Origin: Pseudomonadota bacterium
Lineage (GTDB): Bacteria; Myxococcota_A; UBA796; GCA-2862545
Reading direction: 5' to 3'
Assembly (NCBI GenBank): GCA_947475315.1
Contig: CANJMY010000009.1
Location: forward strand, 1 to 61,517
DNA length: 61,517 nucleotides
The first letter of the stretch is position 1. The number at the start of each line of letters is the position of its first letter. Position numbers and translations under genes: made by a program. Positions 13,262-22,418 of this stretch are shown piece by piece. The notes beneath the pieces are model-generated. The model did no database searches and was not told the origin of the DNA. It worked only from the letters and a program-made list of their open reading frames with translations.

Positions 13262-13305
13262 CCTGCGGTAGACTTCGCGCCGCCTGACGTGCAGGAGCAC
13301 CACCT

Positions 13306-14559
13306 GTGAGCGTTCGACCCCAGCCCGGCCGCGCGCGCCCACCCCTTGGGTGGGTGGTGGCGCTGTGCGCGCAGGTTGGCGCGTGCGCGCCGGACACGGA
13401 CGTCCCCTCCGACAGCGGCGCAGGGCCCGACACCGCGGTCGAGGACACCGACCCGCCGACGGACACCGACGCCGCAGACACCGACGCGCCCGCCGACACG
13501 GACGCGCCCGACTCGACGATCCCGGTCGACACGGACGTCGCCGACACGGACACCGAAGCGCCCGCCGACTCCGACGCGCCGGACACGGACGTCACGCCTG
13601 TGGACACCGACAGCGGCGCGCCCGCCGACACCGACCTCGTCGACACAGACCCACCGCTAGACACCGACCTCGTCGACACCGACGTGGTCGACACCGACCT
13701 CCCGCCCGACTTCCGGCGCGTGTACCGGGGCAGCACGCTCCCCGACCTCTCCGGCTATCCGTGGCCAGTCGACCCGGCCGCGATCGTGGCGAGCGGGTTT
13801 GGCCCAAGGCTTCTGCCGTTCGAGAACGACCGGACCGACCTGCACCTCGGCCTGGACTTTGAGACGCCGGAGGGCTCTCCGGCTTATGCGATCGCCGACG
13901 GCACCACGTTCAAGGTCGACCCGGCCGGCGCGCCCGGGGACGGGAACACGCTCTACATCGAGTACCCGCTCGCCACGCCGTTCGTCTGGCAGGGGGTGAC
14001 GGTCGACCGGTTCTACACGGTCTACAGCCACCTCTCCGGGTTCTCGGTGGCCGAGGGTGACCCGGTCGTGGCGGGCCAGGTGGTGGCGTCCGTGGGCAGC
14101 ACGGGCGGCGCCCATGAGCCCCACCTGCACGTCGAGGTCCGCCTCCAGACGCACTGCACCCACCGGTACCTGTTCGAGAACCCTACCTCGACCTGCGGCG
14201 TCGGCTTCGACCCGGCGATTAGCCCGCTCCACCTCTTCGCCGGGTACCGTGAGTCTGACCTCACGGTGACCTTGGTGAGCCGCGATCCGTTCGTCGTGCG
14301 CGTGACGACCACCGACGTCGACATGGACCTCAACCACCTCGAGTCCGACCTGGGCGTCGTCGACTACGACCTGCGCACCAGCCTGGACACGCGCACGTTC
14401 GCGGCGCTCGACGACTTCGACTACGGCTGGATGGTCCTGGCGCCGGACCTGCCCGCCGCGGAGCGCGGCGCGCAGTCGTACACGCTCACCTTCCCCACGC
14501 CTCCGACCTGGCTTGAGGTGCGCGACATCCAGGGCGCAGGCTGGCGCTACGGGCCCTAG
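13306..14559 (+). CDS. M23-type peptidase lipoprotein with Asp-Thr linker
   Basis: A 417 aa lipoprotein. The signal peptide ends in the lipobox VGAC. A roughly 105-residue Asp/Thr/Pro/Ala-rich spacer of DTD units follows. The LytM/M23 domain has H180-x3-D184 (HLGLD) and H273-x-H275 (HLH), the three zinc ligands and catalytic His of active lysostaphin-type peptidases. A C-terminal beta-rich domain of about 110 aa is unassigned. The GTG start at 13306 has AGGAG nine nt upstream. It is expected to sit in a membrane leaflet facing the periplasm or surface and to cut peptidoglycan cross-bridges, or to activate amidases. It converges on the PBP gene, leaving 17 bp between stops. Confidence 0.85.
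   Translation: MSVRPQPGRARPPLGWVVALCAQVGACAPDTDVPSDSGAGPDTAVEDTDPPTDTDAADTDAPADTDAPDSTIPVDTDVADTDTEAPADSDAPDTDVTPVDTDSGAPADTDLVDTDPPLDTDLVDTDVVDTDLPPDFRRVYRGSTLPDLSGYPWPVDPAAIVASGFGPRLLPFENDRTDLHLGLDFETPEGSPAYAIADGTTFKVDPAGAPGDGNTLYIEYPLATPFVWQGVTVDRFYTVYSHLSGFSVAEGDPVVAGQVVASVGSTGGAHEPHLHVEVRLQTHCTHRYLFENPTSTCGVGFDPAISPLHLFAGYRESDLTVTLVSRDPFVVRVTTTDVDMDLNHLESDLGVVDYDLRTSLDTRTFAALDDFDYGWMVLAPDLPAAERGAQSYTLTFPTPPTWLEVRDIQGAGWRYGP
13387..13712. repeat. Degenerate GACACCGAC repeat tract (DTD linker)
   Basis: Irregular repeats of GAC-ACN-GAC codons interspersed with GCG/CCC codons, encoding the Asp-Thr spacer of the M23 lipoprotein. Unlike the tract near 41.0 kb it has no fixed period. Confidence 0.7.
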
Positions 14560-14576
14560 GCCCGCGGCGGGTCGGC

Positions 14577-16994
14577 CTACGGCGCGGGATCCGGCGCGGT
14601 CAATTCGGGCGCCGGGGCGGGGTCGTTCGGCACCACGCCCATGCCAGCCGCCGCGGCCATAGCCGACGCAGCTTGCTCGGCCGCGAGCCTCTTCCAGATG
14701 CTCTGGTGACCACGCGGCTGGACCGCGAGCGGCAGGCCGTCCGGGCCGACCCAGGTGCCGTCCTCCAGCTTGGAGGCGCCCTGCGCGAGCAGCTCGGCCT
14801 CGTCCGGGGGCGGAGGCGGGTGCTCCACGGCGCAGCCCGCGCGCGGCGCGGTGCCTACAAGGAACGGCACACGCAGGCCACGGCAGGTGGCGTTGGGCAC
14901 CTTGCCGGTGATCCCGCAGATGCCGCGCTGCTCGATCTTGACGGTCTCCTCCCACTCGGGGGGTGGGCCGTCGAACTGCGTGGCGCGGTGCATCCACCAG
15001 CCCCACATGGGCGCGGCGAAGTCGCTGGCCGAGAAGCCGAGCGGCGTGGGCTGGTCGTACCCGATCCACAGCGCGGCCGCGTACTTGGGCGTCGCGCCGA
15101 TGAACCAGAGGTCCCGCTCGCTGTCCGTGGTGCCAGTCTTGCCCACCAGCGGGCCCAGATAGCCCGGCTCCAGCCCGCCCCAGCGCGCGGCGCCACCAGT
15201 GCCGATCTCGACGACCAGGCGCATCAACCCGCGGGTCAGCGCGTCCGCCTCGGGCGAAATGACGGACTCACCCATGGTCGGCGGCGCGACGCGCTCCACG
15301 CCCGCGGCGTCGACCACGCGCCAGACCGGCGTCGCCGTGATCTTGTGGCCTCCGTTGCCGACGATCGACGCGAACTGCGCCATCTCGATCGGGGTGACCT
15401 CACCCTGGCCAAGCGCGAGGCCCATCTCTTCGGGGAAGGCCGACGTATCGAAGCCCAGCTTCTGCGCGAACGCGATCAGCGGCTTCGGCCCGCCGAGCTG
15501 CTCGAGGAGCGACGCCGTGGCGATGTTCTGGGAGAAGGTCAGACCGTAGGCCAGCGACGCCGTGCTGGTGGCTTCGCCGGACACGTTGCGCGGCCGCCAG
15601 ACACCGTGAGCCGTCTGAAACTCACGCGGGCTGTTCGGCTCGGTGGTGGCCGCCGTGAACTTGGGCGTGCCATCCGGATTGCGCTGTTCAAACGCGAGCG
15701 CATACACCATCGGCTTGAACGACGAGCCAGGCTGACGACGCGCCTGCGTGGCCCGGTTGAACGAGGTCGCCGTCGTGTCGGTGCCGCCGTACAACCCGAG
15801 CACCAACCCGGTGTGCTCGTCGACCATGACCCCCGCAGCCTGCAGCGACCCGCCCTGTCCCTTGTCGCCCACCAGCCGCTGGTAGAACGGCAGGCGCTTG
15901 GGGAACATGTCATCGGCCTGCGCCTGGATGTGGGCGTCCAGGCCGACCTCGACCGTGAGCCCCGCGCCATAGACCACCGCCGGGTCCAGGTGCGCCTCCA
16001 GCCACGCGCGCGTGGCGGAGAGCCAGACGGGGTAACGCTCGGGGATGGGCAGCGGCGCGACCACCGCAACGGGCTCTGCGAGGGCCTCGGTCACGTCGTA
16101 GCCGAACTTCTCGTGCATCGCGACGAGGACGCGGTCACGCCGCGCCTTGGCCACGGTCGGGTCCCGGTCCGGACCAAAGCGGCCGGGCGCAGGGAGGATG
16201 GCCGCGAGCGTGGCCGACTCACTGATCGTGAGCTGTGAGGCGTGCTTGCCGTAGTAGTGCCACGCTGCGGCCTCGAACCCGCAGATCGCGTAGCTGCCGC
16301 GCTGCCCCAGGTACGGCATGTCGAGGTACACGCCGAGGACGCCGTCCTTGCCCAGGTGCTTGTCGATCGCCAGGGCGGACACGATCTCCCGCAGCTTGCG
16401 CGAGATCGTCTTCTCTTTGTCCTGCGACAGGTTCCGGACCACCTGCATGGTCAGCGTGCTCGCGCCCTGCGCGTACCCGCCCTCTTTGGCGTTGGCCCAG
16501 ACGGCGCGGAGCATGGCGGTGAAGTTCACGCCTCGGTGCTCGCGGAAGTCCGAGTCTTCGGCCGCCATGATGGCGTCGGTGAGGTGCTTGGGCGCTTGGT
16601 CCAGCGGCAAATGGAACCGGATCTCGCCGTCCGGTCCGACCAGCCAGCCCAGCTCGATCGGCTCGAGCGTGTTGCCGGTGCGAGGGACGACGACGCCGGT
16701 CTTGGCACAGAACTCGCCGGGGCCGGTGTCCTTGCAGTCCTCGACGTAGCCGCGCGCCGTGGCCTCGGCGATCAGCTTGCCCACGGGGAGATCGTCGGGC
16801 ACCGACCGAGACACGATCTTGCCGGGGAAGCTCCACCCTGGGTGCGCGACCTCATGGGCCAGGTGCGCGTCCATGAGCACGTCGGCGTCATGCGCCCAGC
16901 TCATGGCCACGCCCCACGCAGGGACCGCCGCGGCGGCTACCGCCACCGCACCCACGCCCAACAGGGCCAGAAGAATTCGACGTCGCTTTGCCAC
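14577..16994 (-). CDS. Class A penicillin-binding protein (PBP1A type)
   Basis: Bifunctional peptidoglycan synthase, about 805 aa. A short cytoplasmic KRRR segment and one membrane helix lead into the GT51 glycosyltransferase: EDSDFREHRG with catalytic Glu (E146), QGASTLTMQ, and the KHLGKDGVLGVYLD region. The transpeptidase has S424-x-x-K427 (GSSFKP), S488-Q-N and K619-T-G, so both activities look intact. A Pro/Ala-rich tail ends the protein. The GTG at 16994 is preferred because the sequence just upstream is A/T-rich (a TGTTAT box at 17010-17005), suggesting a very short or absent leader; an ATG at 17072 with GAGGG upstream would add 26 residues before the basic segment. The unknown lipoprotein and CapA-like genes diverge from it. 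Confidence 0.92.
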   Translation of the reverse strand: MAKRRRILLALLGVGAVAVAAAAVPAWGVAMSWAHDADVLMDAHLAHEVAHPGWSFPGKIVSRSVPDDLPVGKLIAEATARGYVEDCKDTGPGEFCAKTGVVVPRTGNTLEPIELGWLVGPDGEIRFHLPLDQAPKHLTDAIMAAEDSDFREHRGVNFTAMLRAVWANAKEGGYAQGASTLTMQVVRNLSQDKEKTISRKLREIVSALAIDKHLGKDGVLGVYLDMPYLGQRGSYAICGFEAAAWHYYGKHASQLTISESATLAAILPAPGRFGPDRDPTVAKARRDRVLVAMHEKFGYDVTEALAEPVAVVAPLPIPERYPVWLSATRAWLEAHLDPAVVYGAGLTVEVGLDAHIQAQADDMFPKRLPFYQRLVGDKGQGGSLQAAGVMVDEHTGLVLGLYGGTDTTATSFNRATQARRQPGSSFKPMVYALAFEQRNPDGTPKFTAATTEPNSPREFQTAHGVWRPRNVSGEATSTASLAYGLTFSQNIATASLLEQLGGPKPLIAFAQKLGFDTSAFPEEMGLALGQGEVTPIEMAQFASIVGNGGHKITATPVWRVVDAAGVERVAPPTMGESVISPEADALTRGLMRLVVEIGTGGAARWGGLEPGYLGPLVGKTGTTDSERDLWFIGATPKYAAALWIGYDQPTPLGFSASDFAAPMWGWWMHRATQFDGPPPEWEETVKIEQRGICGITGKVPNATCRGLRVPFLVGTAPRAGCAVEHPPPPPDEAELLAQGASKLEDGTWVGPDGLPLAVQPRGHQSIWKRLAAEQAASAMAAAAGMGVVPNDPAPAPELTAPDPAP

Positions 16995-17111
16995 GGGCGC
17001 GCCGATAACACAAAAACTGGCGTCGCGACCCTCACCGCTCAACGCCTCGCGCCATCCTGGAGCCCAACGCATGACGGCACCCTCGCCCACCCCGGTCCGA
17101 CGAGCGTCGCG

Positions 17112-18116
17112 GTGATCCGCCTCGCGCTGGTGACGCTGCTGGGCGCGTGCGGGCCGAGCCATCAGGGGTCCACGCCCGCGCCGCCCCCACCGGCGGTCGA
17201 GGCGCCCCGGGCGATGTCGGTGGAGGAGGCCTCACAGGCGCTCTGGCGCTTCGACCTGAAGCCCGCTTGGCGAGACCTGGCCACGCGAGAGCGCGTCGCG
17301 CTGCAGGCCCTGGTGGTGTCGCTGCTGGACGCCGCACCGACCGGCATCTTGCCCACGGACGCGCGAACGGCGTCTTCCACCCTTGGGATGCGCATCGAAC
17401 GGTGGCGCATCGGCGGCCGTGACCACTGGGTGCTGCAGGAGCTGGAGTCGTCCCGACGGGGCGCGGGCGCGTACGTGTTCGCGGTCGGCGAGACACCCGC
17501 GGCAGGTCCCTGGATCTTGCTAGAGTCGCCGCACGCCTACCACGACCTGAACACCGGCCGGATCGGCGCGGCGATGTACTTCACGCCGCCCCCGGGCCCG
17601 TCGCCACGCGCTTTCTTCACGAACACCGTGCACCGCTACACGACGGCGACCGGCGAGCGCGCGTCAGCCAAGGACGCCCCCGCGGACGCCTGCCACAACC
17701 CGTTCCATCCGATCGCGATCGCGACGCTCGCAGTGGCCAGGGCCAAGCCAGACATCACCGTGTTGCAGCTCCACGGCTTCGCGTCCGGGGACGCCGGGGA
17801 CGACGACGAGTCCAGCCCACCAGCCTCCGTGGTCGCGGTGGTGAGCGCGGGGCGCAAGGACGCCCCAACGGCGCTGAGCCAAGGCGTGGCGACGCGCCTG
17901 CGAGAGCAGCTGGGCGCGGGTGTGATGCTCTACCCGGGCGACATCCGCGTGCTGGGCGCCACCACCAACGTCGAGATGCGCGCGATCGATCCCATCCCGA
18001 CCGCGCGCTTCCTGCACCTGGAGATGTCGTCCACCCTCCGCGACCAGCTCCTGCGCGACCCCGCCCGCCGAGACGCCATCGCGGCGACGCTGTTTGCCCT
18101 CGGGAGCGCGCCGTGA
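17112..18116 (+). CDS. Lipoprotein of unknown function upstream of CapA-like gene
   Basis: A 334 aa protein starting at GTG 17112 with a very short signal peptide and the lipobox LGAC. The mature part begins with a Pro-rich stretch. Conserved-looking clusters are ESPHAYHDLNTG, NTVHRY, HNPFHP and LQLHGF; this scatter of His and acidic residues suggests a hydrolase with a metal site, loosely recalling N-formylglutamate amidohydrolase or gamma-glutamyl hydrolase proteins, but I cannot assign it. The stop overlaps the start of the CapA-like gene (GTGA), so they are one translational unit. It diverges from the PBP1A-type gene. Confidence 0.65.
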   Translation: MIRLALVTLLGACGPSHQGSTPAPPPPAVEAPRAMSVEEASQALWRFDLKPAWRDLATRERVALQALVVSLLDAAPTGILPTDARTASSTLGMRIERWRIGGRDHWVLQELESSRRGAGAYVFAVGETPAAGPWILLESPHAYHDLNTGRIGAAMYFTPPPGPSPRAFFTNTVHRYTTATGERASAKDAPADACHNPFHPIAIATLAVARAKPDITVLQLHGFASGDAGDDDESSPPASVVAVVSAGRKDAPTALSQGVATRLREQLGAGVMLYPGDIRVLGATTNVEMRAIDPIPTARFLHLEMSSTLRDQLLRDPARRDAIAATLFALGSAP

Positions 18117-20398
18117 TCGGTCGCGCGCCGGCTCGGATCGGGGGCGTCGCCGCGACGCTGGCCGCCGCGCTCGCGTGCGGCACCGCCAAGGACCTCACCC
18201 CGGACGGCGCAAGCAGCTCGGGCAGCATCCCTGAGCGCTCCGTGCAGGCCGAGGCGGACGCGCGCGCCGCCTATGAAGCCTCTCGGCTCACCGTCAGCGG
18301 CACGGTGGTCGACGCGGACGGAAAGCCGGTCCCGGACGCGAGCGTGACGCTGGACGCGGCCACCGCCGTAACCGGCCGCGACGGGCGCTTCTCGTTCGCC
18401 GACATGCCGCGTCACAACGCGCTGTTTCTGATCGACCTGGACGGCTACCGACGCTGGGTGTCCGCGGTTCAGCTCGCGGTGCCCGCCGACATCTCCGCCG
18501 TGAACCTGGGCCGCTTGCCCCTCGACGCCGCCCACCCCGCGATGTCGCGCCTGCTGTTCGCGGGCGACATGGCGCTGGGCCGCCGCTTCCTCGACCCGGA
18601 CGACTCCACCCCGCGCGGCGAGATGCCGCCCGACGATCCCTCCGCCGTGATCCGCGTCAGCCACGTCGCCGCCGACAGCGTCACGGTGGTGGAAGGCGTC
18701 GCGCCCTTCTTCGAGGCGGCCGACGCACGCATCCTCAACCTGGAGACGCCCGTCACGGCGAACCCAGACACGCCCCATGACAACAAGCAGTTCGCCTTCT
18801 TCACGCTGCCGGAGTCGCTGGACGCGCTGACCTACCTTGGCGTGACCGCCGTTTCACTCGGCAACAACCACGTCTACGACTACCTTGAGTCAGGCGTCGC
18901 CGACACGCTGCGCAACGTGGACGCGTACGGCCTCGGACGCGCCGGCGCAGGGCTGGACCTGGCGTCGGCGATCGTGCCGTGGCGCTTCGAGCTCAAGGGC
19001 CAGCCGTACAGTCTGATCTCCGCGACCAGCATCGCGGGCGTCGGTCGCGCGACGCCGCTCTTCGTCGCCGACGACACCAAGGCCGGCGCCGCAGATCTGC
19101 GGCAGAGCGCGCGGGTCACCGCCGCCATCCGCGCCGAGGTCGACGCAGGCCGCCACGTGATCGCCATGTGGCACGTGGGCAACGAGTACACCCGCATCGT
19201 GAGCGACTACGCGCTCAACCGGGCGCAGCTGGCCAAGGACGCCGGCGCGTCGGTCGTGATCGCACACCACCCGCACACCATCCAGGGCTTCTCGCGCGTG
19301 GACGGCATGTTCATGGCGCACTCGATGGGCAACTTCGCGTTGGACCAGGACCGGCTCGACACCATCGTCGGCTACACGCTCTGGCTCGACATGGGCGACG
19401 GCGTCACGTCCAACGGACAGCTCAACCCGCACGTCAACGACGAGTACCTGGTGCGTCCCACCACGGGCGAGCTCGCCGACTCCACGCTGCGAGAGTCGGG
19501 CGCCGTGAGCGACCGAACCCAGGTCCTGCTCGGCGCGCAAGGGTCGCACGGCTGGCTGCTCGAAGACCCGGCCGCTCGGGTCAACACGACGCGCCACGTC
19601 GAGGTGCCGATCCGCCTCGACCGAGCGGGGCTCGCGCACCTGGACCTTCGACAGGTCCGTGAGGCCAACGAGAGCGTGTCGGCGCTGCGCGTCGCGTCCG
19701 GCGTGGTCACGAGCGCCTGGCTGGGCCAGGACCTGATGCGATTTGGCAGCTTTGAGGACGAGGATGTCGACAGCGACCAGCTGGAGACGCCCCATTGGTA
19801 TTGGGGCTCGGCGGGGACGCCATGTGTCACCGGCGCCTACCGAGGCGTGCAGGGCTTCTGCCTGTACCGCCGGTCGACCGACAAGACCTTCGCCGAGCTG
19901 GCGTTCCGTCTGCGCGTGCGCGTCTACGGCGACGCCGAGGGCGAGCCCAACCGCGACATGACCGTGATGGGCATGGCCCGCGGCGACAACGCAGGCCCCG
20001 TCGAGCTGTACTCGCGGTTCCTCGCGTCGTACGGAGACAAGGAGTTCGGCGAGGAGAGCTTGGGCACGCTGGAGCCCGGCACCTATGGCTGGACGCCCTT
20101 CGCGTTCGACGTGCACATCCCGAACGACATCCCGGGCGTCGCCGATCCGGTCGCGGACAACCCGCGCGCCATGCGCCTGTTCGTCGCGTCCTCCCCGCCG
20201 GACAACGACACCTCCGAGGTCGCGCTCGACGATCTGGCGGTGGTCGCGTGGATCGCCGGGCCGCTGCCACTCAGTGCTGCGCAGTCCGTCGCGTTTCCAA
20301 ACGCCACGGACTTCCTGCGCGTCTCGGGACCTCCGGGCACCACGGCGACGGTGGACGTCACGTTCACGCGGGTGCTCCCCGCGGCTGCCTTGCCGTAG
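18113..20398 (+). CDS. CapA-like metallophosphatase lipoprotein with carboxypeptidase-regulatory domain
   Basis: A 761 aa exported protein (signal peptide ending near ALAC, a probable lipobox). Residues about 55-125 form a carboxypeptidase-regulatory-like beta sandwich (SGTVVDADGKPVPDASV). Residues about 145-430 are a CapA/PgsA metallophosphatase-type domain: GDMALGRR, NLETPVT, SLGNNHVYDY, a HVGNE segment and HHPHTIQGF. A C-terminal beta-rich region of about 300 aa looks like a carbohydrate-binding jelly-roll but is unassigned. CapA proteins are needed to make or anchor poly-gamma-glutamate; no capB/capC ligase genes are visible here, so a substrate cannot be named. It is coupled by GTGA to the upstream unknown lipoprotein. 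Confidence 0.8.
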   Translation: MIGRAPARIGGVAATLAAALACGTAKDLTPDGASSSGSIPERSVQAEADARAAYEASRLTVSGTVVDADGKPVPDASVTLDAATAVTGRDGRFSFADMPRHNALFLIDLDGYRRWVSAVQLAVPADISAVNLGRLPLDAAHPAMSRLLFAGDMALGRRFLDPDDSTPRGEMPPDDPSAVIRVSHVAADSVTVVEGVAPFFEAADARILNLETPVTANPDTPHDNKQFAFFTLPESLDALTYLGVTAVSLGNNHVYDYLESGVADTLRNVDAYGLGRAGAGLDLASAIVPWRFELKGQPYSLISATSIAGVGRATPLFVADDTKAGAADLRQSARVTAAIRAEVDAGRHVIAMWHVGNEYTRIVSDYALNRAQLAKDAGASVVIAHHPHTIQGFSRVDGMFMAHSMGNFALDQDRLDTIVGYTLWLDMGDGVTSNGQLNPHVNDEYLVRPTTGELADSTLRESGAVSDRTQVLLGAQGSHGWLLEDPAARVNTTRHVEVPIRLDRAGLAHLDLRQVREANESVSALRVASGVVTSAWLGQDLMRFGSFEDEDVDSDQLETPHWYWGSAGTPCVTGAYRGVQGFCLYRRSTDKTFAELAFRLRVRVYGDAEGEPNRDMTVMGMARGDNAGPVELYSRFLASYGDKEFGEESLGTLEPGTYGWTPFAFDVHIPNDIPGVADPVADNPRAMRLFVASSPPDNDTSEVALDDLAVVAWIAGPLPLSAAQSVAFPNATDFLRVSGPPGTTATVDVTFTRVLPAAALP

Positions 20399-20444
20399 CA
20401 CCTGCCATACGGCTACCCCTTCCCCCTGAATGTGGGAGGCGAGC

Positions 20445-22418
20445 ATGGCGGCGATCTTCGTGACCGGGGGCACGGGCTTCCTCGGACGCCAGTTGGTCGA
20501 GCGGCTCGCGCGCGGTGGACACCAGCTCGGGCTGCTGGTCCGTCCGTCTACCGCTGCGCGTCAACGCGCGTGGATCGACTCCGTGACGTCGGTCGCCGAC
20601 GCGCGGGGCGGATCTGTCACGCTCCACCACGGCGACGTGATCGAGCACCACCTCGGCGGCGTCGCGCTCGACGCGTACACGCACGTGATCCACGCGGCCG
20701 CGATCTACGACCTGGACGCGAACGAGGATCTCCAGACCACGGTCAACGTGGAGGGCACGGGCAACGTGCTCGCCGCCATCCGACACGCGGGCGGGCGGCC
20801 CGTGCTCACCTACGTCAGCAGCGTCGCCGTCGCGGGCGATCATACAGGTGTGTTCCGCGAGGACGACCTGGACCTTGGGCAGGGCCACCCCACGGCCTAC
20901 CACCGCTCCAAGTTCGAGGCGGAGAAGCGCGTGCGCGAGGCGACGGACCTCACCGTCCGCATCGTGCGACCCTCGGCGATCGTCGGCGACTCCAAGACGG
21001 GCGTCGCAGACCGCCATGACGGCCCCTACGTCCTGTTCTCCGCGATCAAGACGCTGCGCTACGCGCTGCCCGGCTGGTTCCCGCTGGTGGGCTTCACCAA
21101 GGGGCACTTGGACCTGGCGCCGGTAGACTTTGTGGCCGACGCGATCGTGCATCTGGCGTTGGCCCCTGGCCTAGACGGGAAGACCTTCCACGTGGTCGAC
21201 AGCGCGCCGCCCACCTTCCGCGAGGCGTTCAACACCATGTCGCACGCCGCGGGCGGGCCGCAGATCACCCGCACGCTCGGGGGCGCGCCCAAGCTCATCC
21301 CGGGTCTGGGCGACATGATCGGCAGCTTGGGCGCCATGTCGGGCATCAAGGGCGCGGCGCTGGAACAGCTGGGCGTGCCCGCAGTGTTCGAGCGCGCGCG
21401 CAACTTCAGCGTCCGCTTCGACACCACCAACCTGGATGACGCGCTGCGTGGCACGGGCGTCCGCTGCCCGCCGCTCGCCAGCTACGCGCCGGCGCTGTGG
21501 GACCACTGGTCGCGTCACCTCGATCCCGATCGCACGCCGGACCTGCGCCGCACCCGCGGGGTGAACGGCAAGCGGGTGCTCATCACCGGCGCCTCGAGCG
21601 GCGTGGGCGAGGCGCTCGCCCGTCTGGTCGCGAGTCACGGCGGCGAGGTCGTGCTCGTCGCGCGGCGTCAGGACGAGCTGGAGCGCGTCGCAGCGGAGAT
21701 CCGCGCAGACGGAGGCGTAGCGCACGTCGTCGCGTGTGATCTGTCGGACCTCGACGCCGCCGACGCGCTGGTCACTCACGTGCTCGACACGCTCGGTCCC
21801 ATCGACATCCTGGTGAACAACGCCGCGCGCAGCATCCGTCGGACGATCCCCGAGACCTACGACCGACCCAATGACTACGAACGCACGATGCGCTTGAACT
21901 ACCTGGCGCCGGTCCACCTCTGCCTCGGCTTCCTGCCCTCCATGGTGGAGCGCCAGAGCGGGCACATCGTCAGCGTGCTCACCGCCGGCACACACATGCC
22001 GACGCCCCGCTTCGCCGCCTACGTGTCGAGCAAGGCCGCGCTGTCGGCCTTCACCGACACCCTGGCCGCCGAGTACCTGCACGAGAACGTCCACGCGACC
22101 AGCGTGTTCCTGGGCTGGGTTAAGACGCCCATGATGACCGCCACGGAGAAGTACAAGGCGCGAGCGGAGAGCGACGAAGGCGTCACCACGCCGGAGCTCG
22201 CGGCCGCCTGGATCCTGGACGGCATCGTCGACAAGAAGCGGCACGTGAAGTCCTCGACGACCACGCGGCGCTTCGCGCTCAACCAGGTGAGCCCGCTCGC
22301 GATGACGCGCGCGCTGTCCTACGTCTACCGGATCTACCACGACCAGCCGGACCGCTTCCCCGAGCTCACGGTGGACCGAGCCCTCTTCAAGCGCTTCTTC
22401 AAGCACGACCTGGTGTGA
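20445..22418 (+). CDS. Two-domain SDR fusion (extended SDR + acyl-reductase-like classical SDR)
   Basis: A 657 aa cytosolic protein with two complete short-chain dehydrogenase units. Domain 1 (1 to about 360) is an extended SDR: TGGTGFLG nucleotide loop and Y152-x3-K156. Domain 2 (about 370-657) is a classical SDR: TGASSGVG, the NNAARSIRR segment reminiscent of Acr1/CmrA acyl reductases, and Y526-x3-K530. Both active sites look intact, so two successive NAD(P)H-dependent steps on a lipid-like substrate are plausible. The ATG at 20445 has GGGAGG upstream. The last 20 bp overlap the end of the convergent ketopantoate-reductase-like gene. Confidence 0.83.
   Translation: MAAIFVTGGTGFLGRQLVERLARGGHQLGLLVRPSTAARQRAWIDSVTSVADARGGSVTLHHGDVIEHHLGGVALDAYTHVIHAAAIYDLDANEDLQTTVNVEGTGNVLAAIRHAGGRPVLTYVSSVAVAGDHTGVFREDDLDLGQGHPTAYHRSKFEAEKRVREATDLTVRIVRPSAIVGDSKTGVADRHDGPYVLFSAIKTLRYALPGWFPLVGFTKGHLDLAPVDFVADAIVHLALAPGLDGKTFHVVDSAPPTFREAFNTMSHAAGGPQITRTLGGAPKLIPGLGDMIGSLGAMSGIKGAALEQLGVPAVFERARNFSVRFDTTNLDDALRGTGVRCPPLASYAPALWDHWSRHLDPDRTPDLRRTRGVNGKRVLITGASSGVGEALARLVASHGGEVVLVARRQDELERVAAEIRADGGVAHVVACDLSDLDAADALVTHVLDTLGPIDILVNNAARSIRRTIPETYDRPNDYERTMRLNYLAPVHLCLGFLPSMVERQSGHIVSVLTAGTHMPTPRFAAYVSSKAALSAFTDTLAAEYLHENVHATSVFLGWVKTPMMTATEKYKARAESDEGVTTPELAAAWILDGIVDKKRHVKSSTTTRRFALNQVSPLAMTRALSYVYRIYHDQPDRFPELTVDRALFKRFFKHDLV

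Noticed and set aside
13387..13712. CRISPR-like array
   Set aside because: Repeats are short, contiguous, in frame and encode a DTD linker; there are no spacers of uniform length.
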